DNA of 64,000 nucleotides from Cohnella herbarum (lineage in GTDB: Bacteria; Bacillota; Bacilli; Paenibacillales; Paenibacillaceae): positions 1,488,001 to 1,552,000 of the forward strand of contig NZ_CP051680.1 of NCBI RefSeq assembly GCF_012849095.1, given 5' to 3'. Below the pieces are notes generated by a model. That model worked only from the letters and a program-made list of their open reading frames with translations. It was not told the origin of the DNA and searched no databases. Below, piece by piece: positions 8,894 to 16,318 of the stretch (its first letter is position 1; every line of letters starts with the position of its first letter). Made by a program: the position numbers and the translations under genes.

Positions 8894-9388
8894 ATGGATA
8901 TTCACGGTTACTTCGGACCCTCGGACAACTGGATCAACCTGCTCGTGCTCGTTCACGTCTTAAGCGCCATTATCGGCATCGGCCCGACTTTCTTCGGCCA
9001 CGTTCTTCTTCGCAAAGGGCAAAATTACGGCAAGTTAAGAAACTCCGTCGGCTTAATGCCGTTGCTGGAGAAGTTTCCGAAGATTCTCGGCTCTTTGGCG
9101 GTCGTTAGCGGCATTCTGCTCGCTTGGCTCGGCGATTACGGATTTAAGCAGCTATGGATATACGGCTCGCTTGCCGTGTATGTTCTCATTCAAATCGTCG
9201 TCATCGGTTTTATGGCTCCTGCCGCGCAGAAGCTGGTCTCCAAAATCATGGCAGCCAAGGAACCGGATGATCAGCCTATTTCGGCGGAGTTCGCTAGCGA
9301 AGTGGCGAAAGTGAATAAAATCAATTATATCGCCACTTGCTTCGGAGTCGTCCTCTTCCTCCTCATGTTTTTCAAGCCGACTTTGTAA
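8894..9388 (+). CDS. DUF2269-family integral membrane protein
   Basis: A 164-residue protein with four predicted membrane spans (around residues 14-38, 60-80, 88-110 and 142-162). The first helix carries LVLVHVLSAIIGIGPTFFG, matching the DUF2269 family, whose invariant His and Gly residues suggest a cofactor-binding membrane bundle. The function is unknown. It starts at ATG behind GGAAGGAG and is followed at once by a clear terminator, so it is probably transcribed alone. Confidence 0.8.
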   Translation: MDIHGYFGPSDNWINLLVLVHVLSAIIGIGPTFFGHVLLRKGQNYGKLRNSVGLMPLLEKFPKILGSLAVVSGILLAWLGDYGFKQLWIYGSLAVYVLIQIVVIGFMAPAAQKLVSKIMAAKEPDDQPISAEFASEVAKVNKINYIATCFGVVLFLLMFFKPTL

Positions 9389-9405
9389 CGTAGCACGCAA
9401 CGCAC

Positions 9406-9435
9406 AAATCCCCGATGCGAGAGCATCGGGGATTT
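9406..9435 (+). terminator. Terminator after the DUF2269 gene
   Basis: A perfect 13-bp stem (AAATCCCCGATGC / GCATCGGGGATTT) with a GAGA loop lies 18 bases past the stop. It can act in both directions, also ending the convergent gene at 9486. Confidence 0.75.
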
Positions 9436-9485
9436 CCAACCTCTATATATGTTCCTTGCACGTAATTCGCGAACCGTCGTAGTCC

Positions 9486-10424
9486 TTAATTGTTAGGGAC
9501 TTTATCTTTCCTGAACTTTTCGACTTCCGCGTTCAGCTTGTAGTTGTTTTTCTCGACGACGTCCATGAATTGTTGAAGCAGGTTCAGATAGGCGCTTGAC
9601 TTCGGATCGTTCCTTTGCAGCATCGCTTTGTAAGCCTTCTGCGCGTTCGCATTCATAAGCTTGTAATCGTATCCGAACAACGGCGTATTATTGGCGCCAT
9701 AGTAAGTTAACGTACGGTAGCTTAATAATAAATTGCCGATGTGGTTCGCACGATTGGAGTGAGGGTACAGCGATAAGAACTTTTCTTGGCTTAGAGCCCG
9801 GTTAACCAACTGTTGATAACCAATGACTAGCGCCGCATCCTTAAGCGGAGCTTGTTCCGTTTCGACGGACATAATATCGATATAAGTTGAAATATCCGAA
9901 TTTACCCGGTCCGCAAAAATCTTAAAGCCCGTATAATTAACGACCGGGAAGAAAAACCCTTCGGCGGTTTCCAGCTTGTAGCCGCTATCGCGCGCCGACA
10001 TGAGCATTCCCTTCAGCGTCTTATCTGTCGTCCGGCTGATTACGTTGTCGAAGCTGTCTCCTTTTTTGTACGCTTTTCCGATCCCCTTCTGCACGGATAA
10101 CGCTTCGAAACGTTTTTGTAACGCAGGTAGTTGCTTCTTGACCGCATTCTCCAAGTGAAGAACCATAAGAGTAGCTTGCGATTTGTTGACTTCAACTATG
10201 TGTGCTTTTAAGTAGGTGAACGCCTTGGAGATCTGATTTTGTTTCAGTAAAGCTTCGAATTGGTTGACGACTGAGGTCGGAGAGGCGGCTGAGATCGTAC
10301 CTACCGAGCTTGCATAAGCCGTAGAAAGGTTAGTTGCCGATACTTGAATCGCTTGAAAAGTGAAAGCAAGAGCCGCGATCGCGGCAATCGTCATGGTCTT
10401 CGTTCTGCGAGTTTTTCTATACAT
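9486..10424 (-). CDS. Secreted protein of unknown function
   Basis: Not recognised. A 312-residue exported protein with a basic N-terminus (YRKTRRTKTM), a hydrophobic core and a likely signal peptidase site near SATNLSTAYA-S. The mature part is mostly helical with periodic Lys/Gln-rich helices (VNQFEALLKQNQISKAFTYL, LENAVKKQLPALQKRFEAL) and no cysteines, enzyme motif or wall anchor. The ATG at 10422-10424 is chosen because AAAGGAG is 7 bases upstream; the ATG six bases earlier is too close to it. It may be a wall-space or scaffold protein, but this is not supported by a motif. Confidence 0.7.
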   Translation of the reverse strand: MYRKTRRTKTMTIAAIAALAFTFQAIQVSATNLSTAYASSVGTISAASPTSVVNQFEALLKQNQISKAFTYLKAHIVEVNKSQATLMVLHLENAVKKQLPALQKRFEALSVQKGIGKAYKKGDSFDNVISRTTDKTLKGMLMSARDSGYKLETAEGFFFPVVNYTGFKIFADRVNSDISTYIDIMSVETEQAPLKDAALVIGYQQLVNRALSQEKFLSLYPHSNRANHIGNLLLSYRTLTYYGANNTPLFGYDYKLMNANAQKAYKAMLQRNDPKSSAYLNLLQQFMDVVEKNNYKLNAEVEKFRKDKVPNN

Positions 10425-10606
10425 ATTCATTCTCCTTTGGGTGATTTACAGAAATGGTTGGTTAAGCTACTTCTAACAATAAAGGCCGGATGTATCGGGA
10501 TCATATCGAGTTGTTTCCAAGCTGTAAACTTTTCGTCGGGAAATCTAACGGGAATACTTTCATTTAACCTCAATAGTCGCTTCTAAAACCAAATCAAGAA
10601 AATGCC

Positions 10607-10649
10607 AAAAAACAAGCACGGTCATATTAAGATGACTGTGCTTGTTTTT
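10607..10649. terminator. Bidirectional stem-loop terminator
   Basis: Arms built on AACAAGCACGGTCAT and ATGACTGTGCTTGTT pair with a single mismatch and a 6-base loop, flanked by A and T runs on both sides. It ends the leftward small gene at 10664. The rest of 10425-10606 holds only the promoter region of the secreted-protein gene; nothing else was recognised. Confidence 0.7.
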
Positions 10650-10663
10650 GAAGTCTCTGTTGA

Positions 10664-10855
10664 CTAAACATAGCTGTATGATCGTTCCGTTAATACTTCA
10701 GTAATGTCGTCAAGGTCGAACCCATCCGATGCGAAGCATTTGCAAGCCACGACAATCGCAAGCTTTTCGTTTTCATTTTCCGCAGGTACGTGTATCGTCC
10801 ACTCTCCATCTTGATGGTAGAAAGTCACTTGGATCATCTTATGCTTACGCCCCAT
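10664..10855 (-). CDS. Small acidic protein (63 aa), unknown
   Basis: Not recognised. It has a basic start (MGRKHKM), a predicted beta-hairpin (IQVTFYHQDGEWTIHVP) and an acidic helical end (DGFDLDDITEVLTERSYSYV). ATG 10853-10855 is chosen because GGAGGG lies 7 bases upstream; that ribosome site would be inside the coding region if the ATG at 10870 were used. A hairpin lies directly upstream and a terminator downstream, so it is a single-gene unit. Confidence 0.6.
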   Translation of the reverse strand: MGRKHKMIQVTFYHQDGEWTIHVPAENENEKLAIVVACKCFASDGFDLDDITEVLTERSYSYV

Positions 10856-10870
10856 CCTAGTTCCCTCCAT

Positions 10871-10886
10871 GGGAGCTACGGCTCCC
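10871..10886 (-). promoter_or_regulatory. Leader hairpin before the 63-aa gene
   Basis: The perfect stem GGGAGC/GCTCCC with a 4-base loop lies 15 bases upstream of the chosen start, just 5' of the ribosome site. It could modulate translation or message stability. Confidence 0.3.
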
Positions 10887-10979
10887 GATATTTATGTTGC
10901 ATTATATTCCGGGATGGCTTTCATGGGTATGATCGGGGCTAACTTTCACGTACTTATTCTTCGGATTCCAGATAAGCTC

Positions 10980-11522
10980 TTATCCTTCGAGCAGCATGTA
11001 AATGCCCATTACGCCCAATAAGACGCCCGATGCTTTTTCCGACCATTCTCCCAAATAAGGCTTGAGCTTGGAGCCGAACGCGATGCCGATAAAGGTAAAC
11101 ACGAAAGTTCTGGAAAAGATCAGCAATACCGTCAGCAAAATAGGCACATGAATAAATCCGGCGGTAAACCCCACGGCGAGTTCGTCCAAGCTGATGCTGA
11201 ACGCCGTCGCGACCAAAGGCCATCCGGCAAGTTCCTTATCCAGCGTTAGGCTTTCGTCTTCATCGTTAAATAAAAGAAAATAAGTCGCCACCCCGATTAG
11301 GAGCAAAGCTCCGATAACGGATGCCATACTTTCGAAATACCGGCTGATCGCGTTGCCGAGGAAGTAACCGACAAGCGGCATGGCGGATTCCGCCGCAGCG
11401 AAAGTCAGCGCGATTTTCACCTTGTCCTTCGCTTTTCTTTGCAGTCCTAACGAGGTCGAGATGACGATCGTATCAAAGCCAAGCGCCATAACTAAGATCC
11501 AGGCGGCTAACGTTAGATCCAC
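10980..11522 (-). CDS. MntP-like manganese efflux / DUF204 membrane protein
   Basis: A 180-residue, six-span protein of the MntP (LysE superfamily) type. The paired half-repeats each carry an acidic membrane motif, ALGFDTIVIS in the first and SISLDELAVGF in the second; in MntP such aspartates bind Mn2+. The loop between halves is acidic (FNDEDESLTLDKEL). It starts at GTG behind AAAGGGG. It probably exports manganese or a related divalent ion, but some relatives are uncharacterised sporulation membrane proteins, so no symbol is given. No yybP-ykoY-type leader was recognised. Confidence 0.75.
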   Translation of the reverse strand: MDLTLAAWILVMALGFDTIVISTSLGLQRKAKDKVKIALTFAAAESAMPLVGYFLGNAISRYFESMASVIGALLLIGVATYFLLFNDEDESLTLDKELAGWPLVATAFSISLDELAVGFTAGFIHVPILLTVLLIFSRTFVFTFIGIAFGSKLKPYLGEWSEKASGVLLGVMGIYMLLEG

Positions 11523-11663
11523 GGCCTAACCCCTTTCGGCGATCGCTTTATTCATAGATATTCCAGCCGTTATTACCGTAGTACAAGCTGTTGCATAAGA
11601 ATTCGGCGGCTGTGTCACCCTAATGATAGAAATTAATCAGACTCCAAAGGCAGGTACACCTCC

Positions 11664-12128
11664 ATGAGAAGGAAAATCATAAGCGGGTTATGGGTTGCCG
11701 TCGTGTCTTTGATGCTTGCGTTACCGGCGTATGCCGCCCATACAGGGACGGAAAATGGCGGAAACGGAGGCTTGGGCAACGGAATGGGTCATTATGGAAC
11801 CGGTACGCACGATGGGATGTCCACGAATTCCAACGGAACGCGGATGTATGACGGAGCGGGCTATCGCGCAAAAGGGACAAGAGCAGCTCCCGATTATGAG
11901 GTCAGCATCTACGGAACGGGAACCGGCAGCCAGTTCCGGAACATGAATGCGGGGGCTCCGGGCATGAAGAACCCCTCCGAAGATTATCATACGAGAATGT
12001 ATACGGACGGAGGTTATCGGGCAACCGCTTCTACCCCGACTAGAGGCATAGGATGGGGATGGCTAGGCCTGATCGGCTTGATCGGTCTTGCCGGGATATT
12101 TAGCAGAAATCCGCAACGAAATCGCTGA
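11664..12128 (+). CDS. Secreted WGxxGxxG-tailed protein with internal repeats
   Basis: A 154-residue exported protein: a signal peptide ending ALPAYA-A, a Gly/Thr/Asn-rich middle, and a C-terminal tail RGIGWGWLGLIGLIGLAGIF followed by basic SRNPQRNR. That tail (WG plus spaced glycines, hydrophobic span, basic end) matches the WGxxGxxG-type tail known from Bacillales small proteins and resembles C-terminal sorting signals. Two related blocks occur, TRMYDGAGYRA and TRMYTDGGYRA, about 50 residues apart. The function is unknown; it is probably membrane-anchored at the surface. A terminator follows. Confidence 0.75.
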   Translation: MRRKIISGLWVAVVSLMLALPAYAAHTGTENGGNGGLGNGMGHYGTGTHDGMSTNSNGTRMYDGAGYRAKGTRAAPDYEVSIYGTGTGSQFRNMNAGAPGMKNPSEDYHTRMYTDGGYRATASTPTRGIGWGWLGLIGLIGLAGIFSRNPQRNR

Positions 12129-12140
12129 CCAGAGGTTCGA

Positions 12141-12193
12141 TAACGATGCAGACTCGCCCGGATGAACGGACGAGACTAGCATCGTTATTTTTT
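12141..12193 (+). terminator. Terminator before the pqq operon
   Basis: The outer stem TAACGATGC/GCATCGTTA with a large loop is followed by six Ts (12188-12193). It isolates the WGxxGxxG gene from the pqq genes. A TACAAT at 12220-12225 is a possible -10 for pqqA, though no well-spaced -35 is visible. Confidence 0.75.
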
Positions 12194-12270
12194 GCTTCTG
12201 AGGCCTCCAGATGCCCTCATACAATAAGGCATACCGTCTGCCGCTATTCCATTGGAGGGGAGGTGTGACC

Positions 12271-12342
12271 ATGTGGGTTAAACCCGATTTCAAGATTATC
12301 GAGATCTGCGCCGAAGTGACGGCCTACGCTCATCGGAAGTGA
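12271..12342 (+). CDS. pqqA: PQQ precursor peptide PqqA
   Basis: A 23-codon gene for the ribosomally made precursor of pyrroloquinoline quinone. The peptide starts MWVKPDF and holds EVTAY, which places Glu at residue 15 and Tyr at residue 19, exactly the two residues that PqqE cross-links in known PqqA peptides. The MW.KP start and a basic C-terminus (HRK) also fit the family. It starts at ATG behind GGAGGGGAGG, among the strongest ribosome sites in the window. Downstream lie pqqB-pqqE in the standard order. It carries a Cys at residue 13. Confidence 0.95.
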   Translation: MWVKPDFKIIEICAEVTAYAHRK

Positions 12343-12348
12343 AATGAA

Positions 12349-12378
12349 ATGCCGGAGAGATCCGGCATCTCTTTTATT
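12349..12378 (+). terminator. Attenuator-like hairpin between pqqA and pqqB
   Basis: A perfect 8-bp stem ATGCCGGA/TCCGGCAT with a GAGA loop (12349-12368) is followed by CTCTTTTATT. As a partial terminator it would let more pqqA than pqqB-E message accumulate, matching the excess precursor made in studied PQQ operons. Confidence 0.65.
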
Positions 12379-12391
12379 AAGGGGAGAAGCC

Positions 12392-13299
12392 ATGTTCATT
12401 AAAGTGCTAGGCTCCGCCGCCGGAGGAGGATTTCCGCAATGGAATTGCGCTTGTTCCAACTGCCGACGCGTTAGAACCGGGGAGCCTTCCTTACGCGCCC
12501 GGGGAATGATTCGTTGGCCGTTAGCCCGGACGGATACAGGTGGGCACTGCTGAATGCAGGGCCGGATGTCTGCTTGCAGTCGGAAGCTCACGCCTCCCTT
12601 CATCCGGGTCCATCCTTGCGCGGCTCCCCCATTCAAGCCGTATTGCTTACCGATTCGGAATTGGACCACACGACGGGTCTGCTTCAGCTTAGACAAAGCT
12701 CGATCCTGGAAGTATACGCGGCTCCCCCCGTTCTCCGCGCGCTGGAGGATTCCTTCCCGATTCGGAGAATTCTCGAACCGTATGCGGGTTTTCGCTGGCT
12801 GGAGGCGAACCCAGGAGAATCTTTTCCACTTTTTGGGGGACAATTATCGGTATGTCCGTTTTATTTGGGCGGCAAGTCTCCTCGATACGTATACGCGGAA
12901 CGCTCTCAAGACCAAGAAGCTTGGGTCGTTGGCTATCGGATTACGGATCGAACGACGGGAGGCGTTGCAATATACGCGCCGGGGATCGAGACGTGGTCGC
13001 AGACGCTCGAACGGCATCTGGAAGATGCGGATTGCGTTTTCTTGGACGGAACCTTCTGGCAGGCCGACGAGTTGCGAACGCTTGGCGTATCCGAGCTGAG
13101 CGCGGCAGATATGGGACATTTCCCCGTAGCCGGACCTAACGGCAGCGCCGTGCGATTCGCGAGATTACCGGCGCGCCGCAAAGTGTATATACACGTCAAC
13201 AACACGAATCCGATGCTGGACGAACGCTCGCCGGAACACCGAAGTCTGAAGGAGCTAGGCATTGAAATCGGTTATGACGGAATGGAAATGGAGGTTTAA
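12392..13299 (+). pseudogene. pqqB: PqqB (MBL-fold oxygenase), apparently frameshifted
   Basis: PqqB is a metallo-beta-lactamase-fold hydroxylase in PQQ maturation. The first frame (ATG 12392, ribosome site AAGGGGAG) encodes [20 protein letters not shown] and runs in frame to about residue 37 (SLRAR). The remaining homology lies one frame over, from about 12502: [13 protein letters not shown], then LTDSELDHTTGLLQLR and MGHFPVAGPNGSAVRF, to the stop at 13297-13299. Adding one base in the GGGG run at 12501-12504 restores a single frame. Either the gene is recently broken, or the run is a sequencing error. Flanking pqq genes are intact and coupled, which favours an error or a very recent mutation. 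Confidence 0.85.
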
Positions 13300-13301
13300 T
13301 T

Positions 13302-14009
13302 TTGGAATCGTATTTGCTGTCGAACGAACAATTCACGACGAAGCTGAGACAGGTAGGCGAAGAACGCTACCACGACAAACATCCTTATCATGTCGCGATG
13401 CACGAAGGAAAGCTGTCCCCTGCGCAGCTTCAAGCATGGATCGCGAATCGCTTCTATTATCAGAAGAACATCCCCATTAAAGACGCGCTGGTCCTGTCCA
13501 AACTGCCGTCCCGCGAAGATCGCCGCGAGTGGATCCAACGGATCATCGATCATGACGGCCGGGAAGGCTCGGAAGGCGGCATCGAAGCATGGATTCGTCT
13601 TGGCGAAGCCGCAGGCATTCCGAGAGAGGAAATGCTGGATGAGCGCCGCGTGCTTCCGGCGGTTCGGTTCGCCGTCGATGCCTATGTTAATTTTTGCCGA
13701 TTGGAACCGTGGCCCATAGCCGTCGCCTCATCCTTGACGGAATTGTTCGCGCCTTCTCTCGTGTCCAAGCGGATTGCGATATTCGAACAGTTGTACCCTT
13801 GGATTCGCCCCGAAGGTCTGGCTTACTTTCAAGCCAGACTGCATCAAGCGCCGCGCGATGCGGATCACGGCTTGAGCCTGGTACTGCGAGAATGCAAAGA
13901 TCGCAGGGATCAAGAACAAGCGATCTCGGCATTGCGGTTCAAATGCGACGTTCTCTGGGCTCTCTTGGATGCGTTAAGCTTGGCTTTCCCCGGGGAGAAC
14001 GAGCGATGA
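13302..14009 (+). CDS. pqqC: PQQ synthase PqqC
   Basis: A 235-residue cofactor-independent oxidase that performs the last ring closure and eight-electron oxidation to PQQ. Family segments are present: YHDKHPYHVAMHEGKL, WIANRFYYQKNIPIKDAL, IDHDGREGSEGGIEAWIRLG, PWPIAVASSLTELFAP and YFQARLHQAPRDADHGL. It starts at TTG 13302 with GGAGG seven bases upstream, and its TGA overlaps the pqqD ATG. It is slightly shorter than many PqqC proteins but has no visible gap in the core. Confidence 0.95.
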   Translation: MESYLLSNEQFTTKLRQVGEERYHDKHPYHVAMHEGKLSPAQLQAWIANRFYYQKNIPIKDALVLSKLPSREDRREWIQRIIDHDGREGSEGGIEAWIRLGEAAGIPREEMLDERRVLPAVRFAVDAYVNFCRLEPWPIAVASSLTELFAPSLVSKRIAIFEQLYPWIRPEGLAYFQARLHQAPRDADHGLSLVLRECKDRRDQEQAISALRFKCDVLWALLDALSLAFPGENER

Positions 14010-14278
14010 GCTCATGGGCGCTATCAGAACGGCCGAGAATACGCGGACCGGGTCGCATGAAATACGACAAAGCCCGCCAATCCGATATGCTGCTGCTTCC
14101 CGAACGGGTCGTCCAGCTCAACGAGGCGGCGGGAGCGATTCTCTGGCTTTGCGACGGACAACGAACGATTGCGCAAATGATCGATGAGCTTGAATCGAAA
14201 TACGGTCAATCCGACCTTCAAGGAGATGTGGTCGAGTTTCTCGCTTCGGCGGCGGAGAGAGGGTGGATCGAACGATGA
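14006..14278 (+). CDS. pqqD: PqqD peptide chaperone
   Basis: A 90-residue RiPP recognition element that binds PqqA and presents it to PqqE. The winged-helix core is clear: LLLPERVVQLNEAAGAILWL, CDGQRTIAQMIDELESKYG and VVEFLASAAERGWIE. The ATG at 14006 overlaps the pqqC stop (ATGA). A longer reading that starts inside pqqC is antisense-like and not conserved. The 3' end overlaps pqqE by four bases, so C, D and E are translationally coupled. Confidence 0.93.
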   Translation: MSSWALSERPRIRGPGRMKYDKARQSDMLLLPERVVQLNEAAGAILWLCDGQRTIAQMIDELESKYGQSDLQGDVVEFLASAAERGWIER

Positions 14279-15369
14279 CGGTTAATTTGCCGTATGCCAT
14301 GACCGCGGAACTCACGCATCGATGTCCGCTTCATTGCCCCTACTGCTCCAATCCGATCGAACTTCAGAAAAGAGAGAATGAGCTGTCGGCCGATACATGG
14401 CTGAACGTCTTGGAACAGGCCAGCGAGCTCGGGGTCGTTCAAGTCCATTTCACGGGCGGAGAACCGCTCCTGCGTCCGGACCTGGAATTGCTCGTCCGCC
14501 GTGCCCGGGAGTTAGGGCTATTTGTCAATCTCATTACGAGCGGTGTCGGAATGACGGAGCAGCGAGTACGGCAGCTCGTAGAGGCCGGGGTCGACAGCAT
14601 TCAGCTTAGCGTGCAGGCCTCCTCTTCCGAGCTTGCCGATTCGATTGCCGGCTTTCAAGCCCATGAACGGAAAAGGCAAGCAGCTGAGTGGATTCGCGCC
14701 AGCGGACTTGATTTACATATGAACGTGGTTCTTCATCGGGCCAACATTCATAGTGTCGAAGAGATCATCGAGCTTTGCGCGGAATGGGGCGCGGTGCGGC
14801 TTGAGCTAGCCAATGCGCAATATTACGGTTGGGCTCTGCGAAACATTCATCAATTGCTTCCGAGCAAAGAACAAATTCAAGCAGCCGAAGTAGCCTATGC
14901 ACGGGCGCATGAGCGCTTCGGCCATCAAATCGAACTTTTATGGATTTTACCGGATTATTATGAAGATTTCCCGAAGCCCTGCATGGGCGGCTGGGGCCAA
15001 GTATCCCTTACTGTCGCGCCCGACGGGCGCGTACTGCCGTGCACGGTGTCATCGGACATTCGGAGCCTGATCTTCGAAAATGTAAAGGAACGAGATCTAG
15101 CCTGGATTTGGCATGATTCTCCTTCTTTTAACGCTTTTAGAGGTTACGATTGGATGCCGGAGCCCTGCAAGAGCTGCGAGCGACGCGAGATAGACTATGG
15201 CGGGTGTCGCTGTCAAGCCTTTCAGTTAACCGGGGACGCGAGCGCGGCGGATCCCGTATGCAAGTGGTCTCCCCATCGCGGCGTGATCGCGGATAAAGTC
15301 GGCTCGATCGCGAGCGCGAACGGCAATGGCGATGTTGGCACGCCAATCTATTCTTACCGCGGCAGGTGA
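14275..15369 (+). CDS. pqqE: PqqE radical SAM cross-linking enzyme
   Basis: A 364-residue radical SAM enzyme that joins Glu and Tyr of PqqA. The SAM cluster motif is CPLHCPYC (CxxxCxxC) near residue 17, followed by HFTGGEPLLRPDL. The SPASM domain near residues 237-345 carries the auxiliary-cluster cysteines in PCMGGWGQ, LPCTVSSD, EPCKSCERREIDYGGCRC and DPVCKW. ATG 14275 overlaps the pqqD stop and is preferred to a GTG 12 bases earlier. The SPASM cysteines appear complete, so the enzyme should be functional. Confidence 0.95.
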   Translation: MTVNLPYAMTAELTHRCPLHCPYCSNPIELQKRENELSADTWLNVLEQASELGVVQVHFTGGEPLLRPDLELLVRRARELGLFVNLITSGVGMTEQRVRQLVEAGVDSIQLSVQASSSELADSIAGFQAHERKRQAAEWIRASGLDLHMNVVLHRANIHSVEEIIELCAEWGAVRLELANAQYYGWALRNIHQLLPSKEQIQAAEVAYARAHERFGHQIELLWILPDYYEDFPKPCMGGWGQVSLTVAPDGRVLPCTVSSDIRSLIFENVKERDLAWIWHDSPSFNAFRGYDWMPEPCKSCERREIDYGGCRCQAFQLTGDASAADPVCKWSPHRGVIADKVGSIASANGNGDVGTPIYSYRGR

Positions 15370-15376
15370 TCCCTAA

Positions 15377-16312
15377 TTGAAAATTTTCGACGCCCACTGC
15401 GATGTGCTCAGCAAGCTGCTAGAGAATCCTAACCTCGATTTTGCCCATGGAAAAGAAGGCCTGGACGTTACGCTGGAAAGAATGCTTGAATCGGGCATCG
15501 GCGTGCAAAATTTTGCCGTATATTTGCCGGAGCGATGGTCCGGTGAATTTAAGTATGTATTGGAAAGCATAGATTTGTTCAACGAACGCATTCTCATAGA
15601 GCCGCAAATGCGGTTTATTCGCACGAAAAACGACTTACGGATCGCCTCGGCCGAAGGACGGATCGGGGCGTTGCTATCTCTGGAAGGCGTAGATTCGCTG
15701 AACGGAAACTTGGCCTATCTGCGGATACTCTACCACCTTGGCGTAAGATCCGTCGGAATAACGTGGAACCGCGCCAACTGGGCTGCGGACGGCGTATTGG
15801 AGCCCCGGGGCGGCGGGTTTACCGCGCGGGGGGAAGAATTGATCATGGAATGCAACCGGCTGGGTTTGATTATGGACGTTTCCCATCTATCCGAGAAAGG
15901 CTTCTGGGAACTCGTCGAAGCATCCGGCAAACCCGTCATCGCTTCCCACTCCAACGCAAGCGCGATCAGCCCCCGATTACGCAATCTGACGGATGCCCAG
16001 ATCGGCTCCGTTATTCATAACGGAGGCGTTATCGGGATTACCTTCGTCCCCCCTTTCGTTAGCGTGGAAGAACCGGTTTCTATGGATAAAATTTTGCTTC
16101 ATATCGATCACATTTGCTCGTTAGGCGGCAGTCGCCATATCGGGCTAGGCTCCGATTTCGACGGAATTCAGCAATGGATCGTAGGTCTGGAGCATGCGGG
16201 ACATTACGACCGACTGGTGAATCTGCTCCTGAAGCATTACAGAGAAGATGATGTCGAGCTATTCGTCTACGGCAACTGGTTCCGCTTCTATATGGAGCAT
16301 TTGCCGGATTAA
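15377..16312 (+). CDS. Membrane dipeptidase (peptidase M19) in the pqq operon
   Basis: A 311-residue M19 renal-dipeptidase-family metalloenzyme. Zinc ligands are visible: DAHCD at residues 5-9, a Glu in LLSLEGVD, His in MDVSHLS, His in IASHSNAS and Asp in GLGSDFDGI. It starts at TTG 15377 behind AGGTGAT, seven bases after pqqE, so it is the last gene of the operon. There is no signal peptide, so it acts in the cytoplasm. Known pqq operons carry M16 or serine peptidases that trim cross-linked PqqA; this M19 enzyme may finish that job by removing end residues. That role is inference. Confidence 0.88.
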   Translation: MKIFDAHCDVLSKLLENPNLDFAHGKEGLDVTLERMLESGIGVQNFAVYLPERWSGEFKYVLESIDLFNERILIEPQMRFIRTKNDLRIASAEGRIGALLSLEGVDSLNGNLAYLRILYHLGVRSVGITWNRANWAADGVLEPRGGGFTARGEELIMECNRLGLIMDVSHLSEKGFWELVEASGKPVIASHSNASAISPRLRNLTDAQIGSVIHNGGVIGITFVPPFVSVEEPVSMDKILLHIDHICSLGGSRHIGLGSDFDGIQQWIVGLEHAGHYDRLVNLLLKHYREDDVELFVYGNWFRFYMEHLPD

Positions 16313-16318
16313 AGCCGT

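Noticed and set aside
12244..12843. A 199-codon minus-strand frame opposite pqqA and pqqB
   Set aside because: The plus strand holds recognisable PqqA and PqqB; the antisense has no family features.
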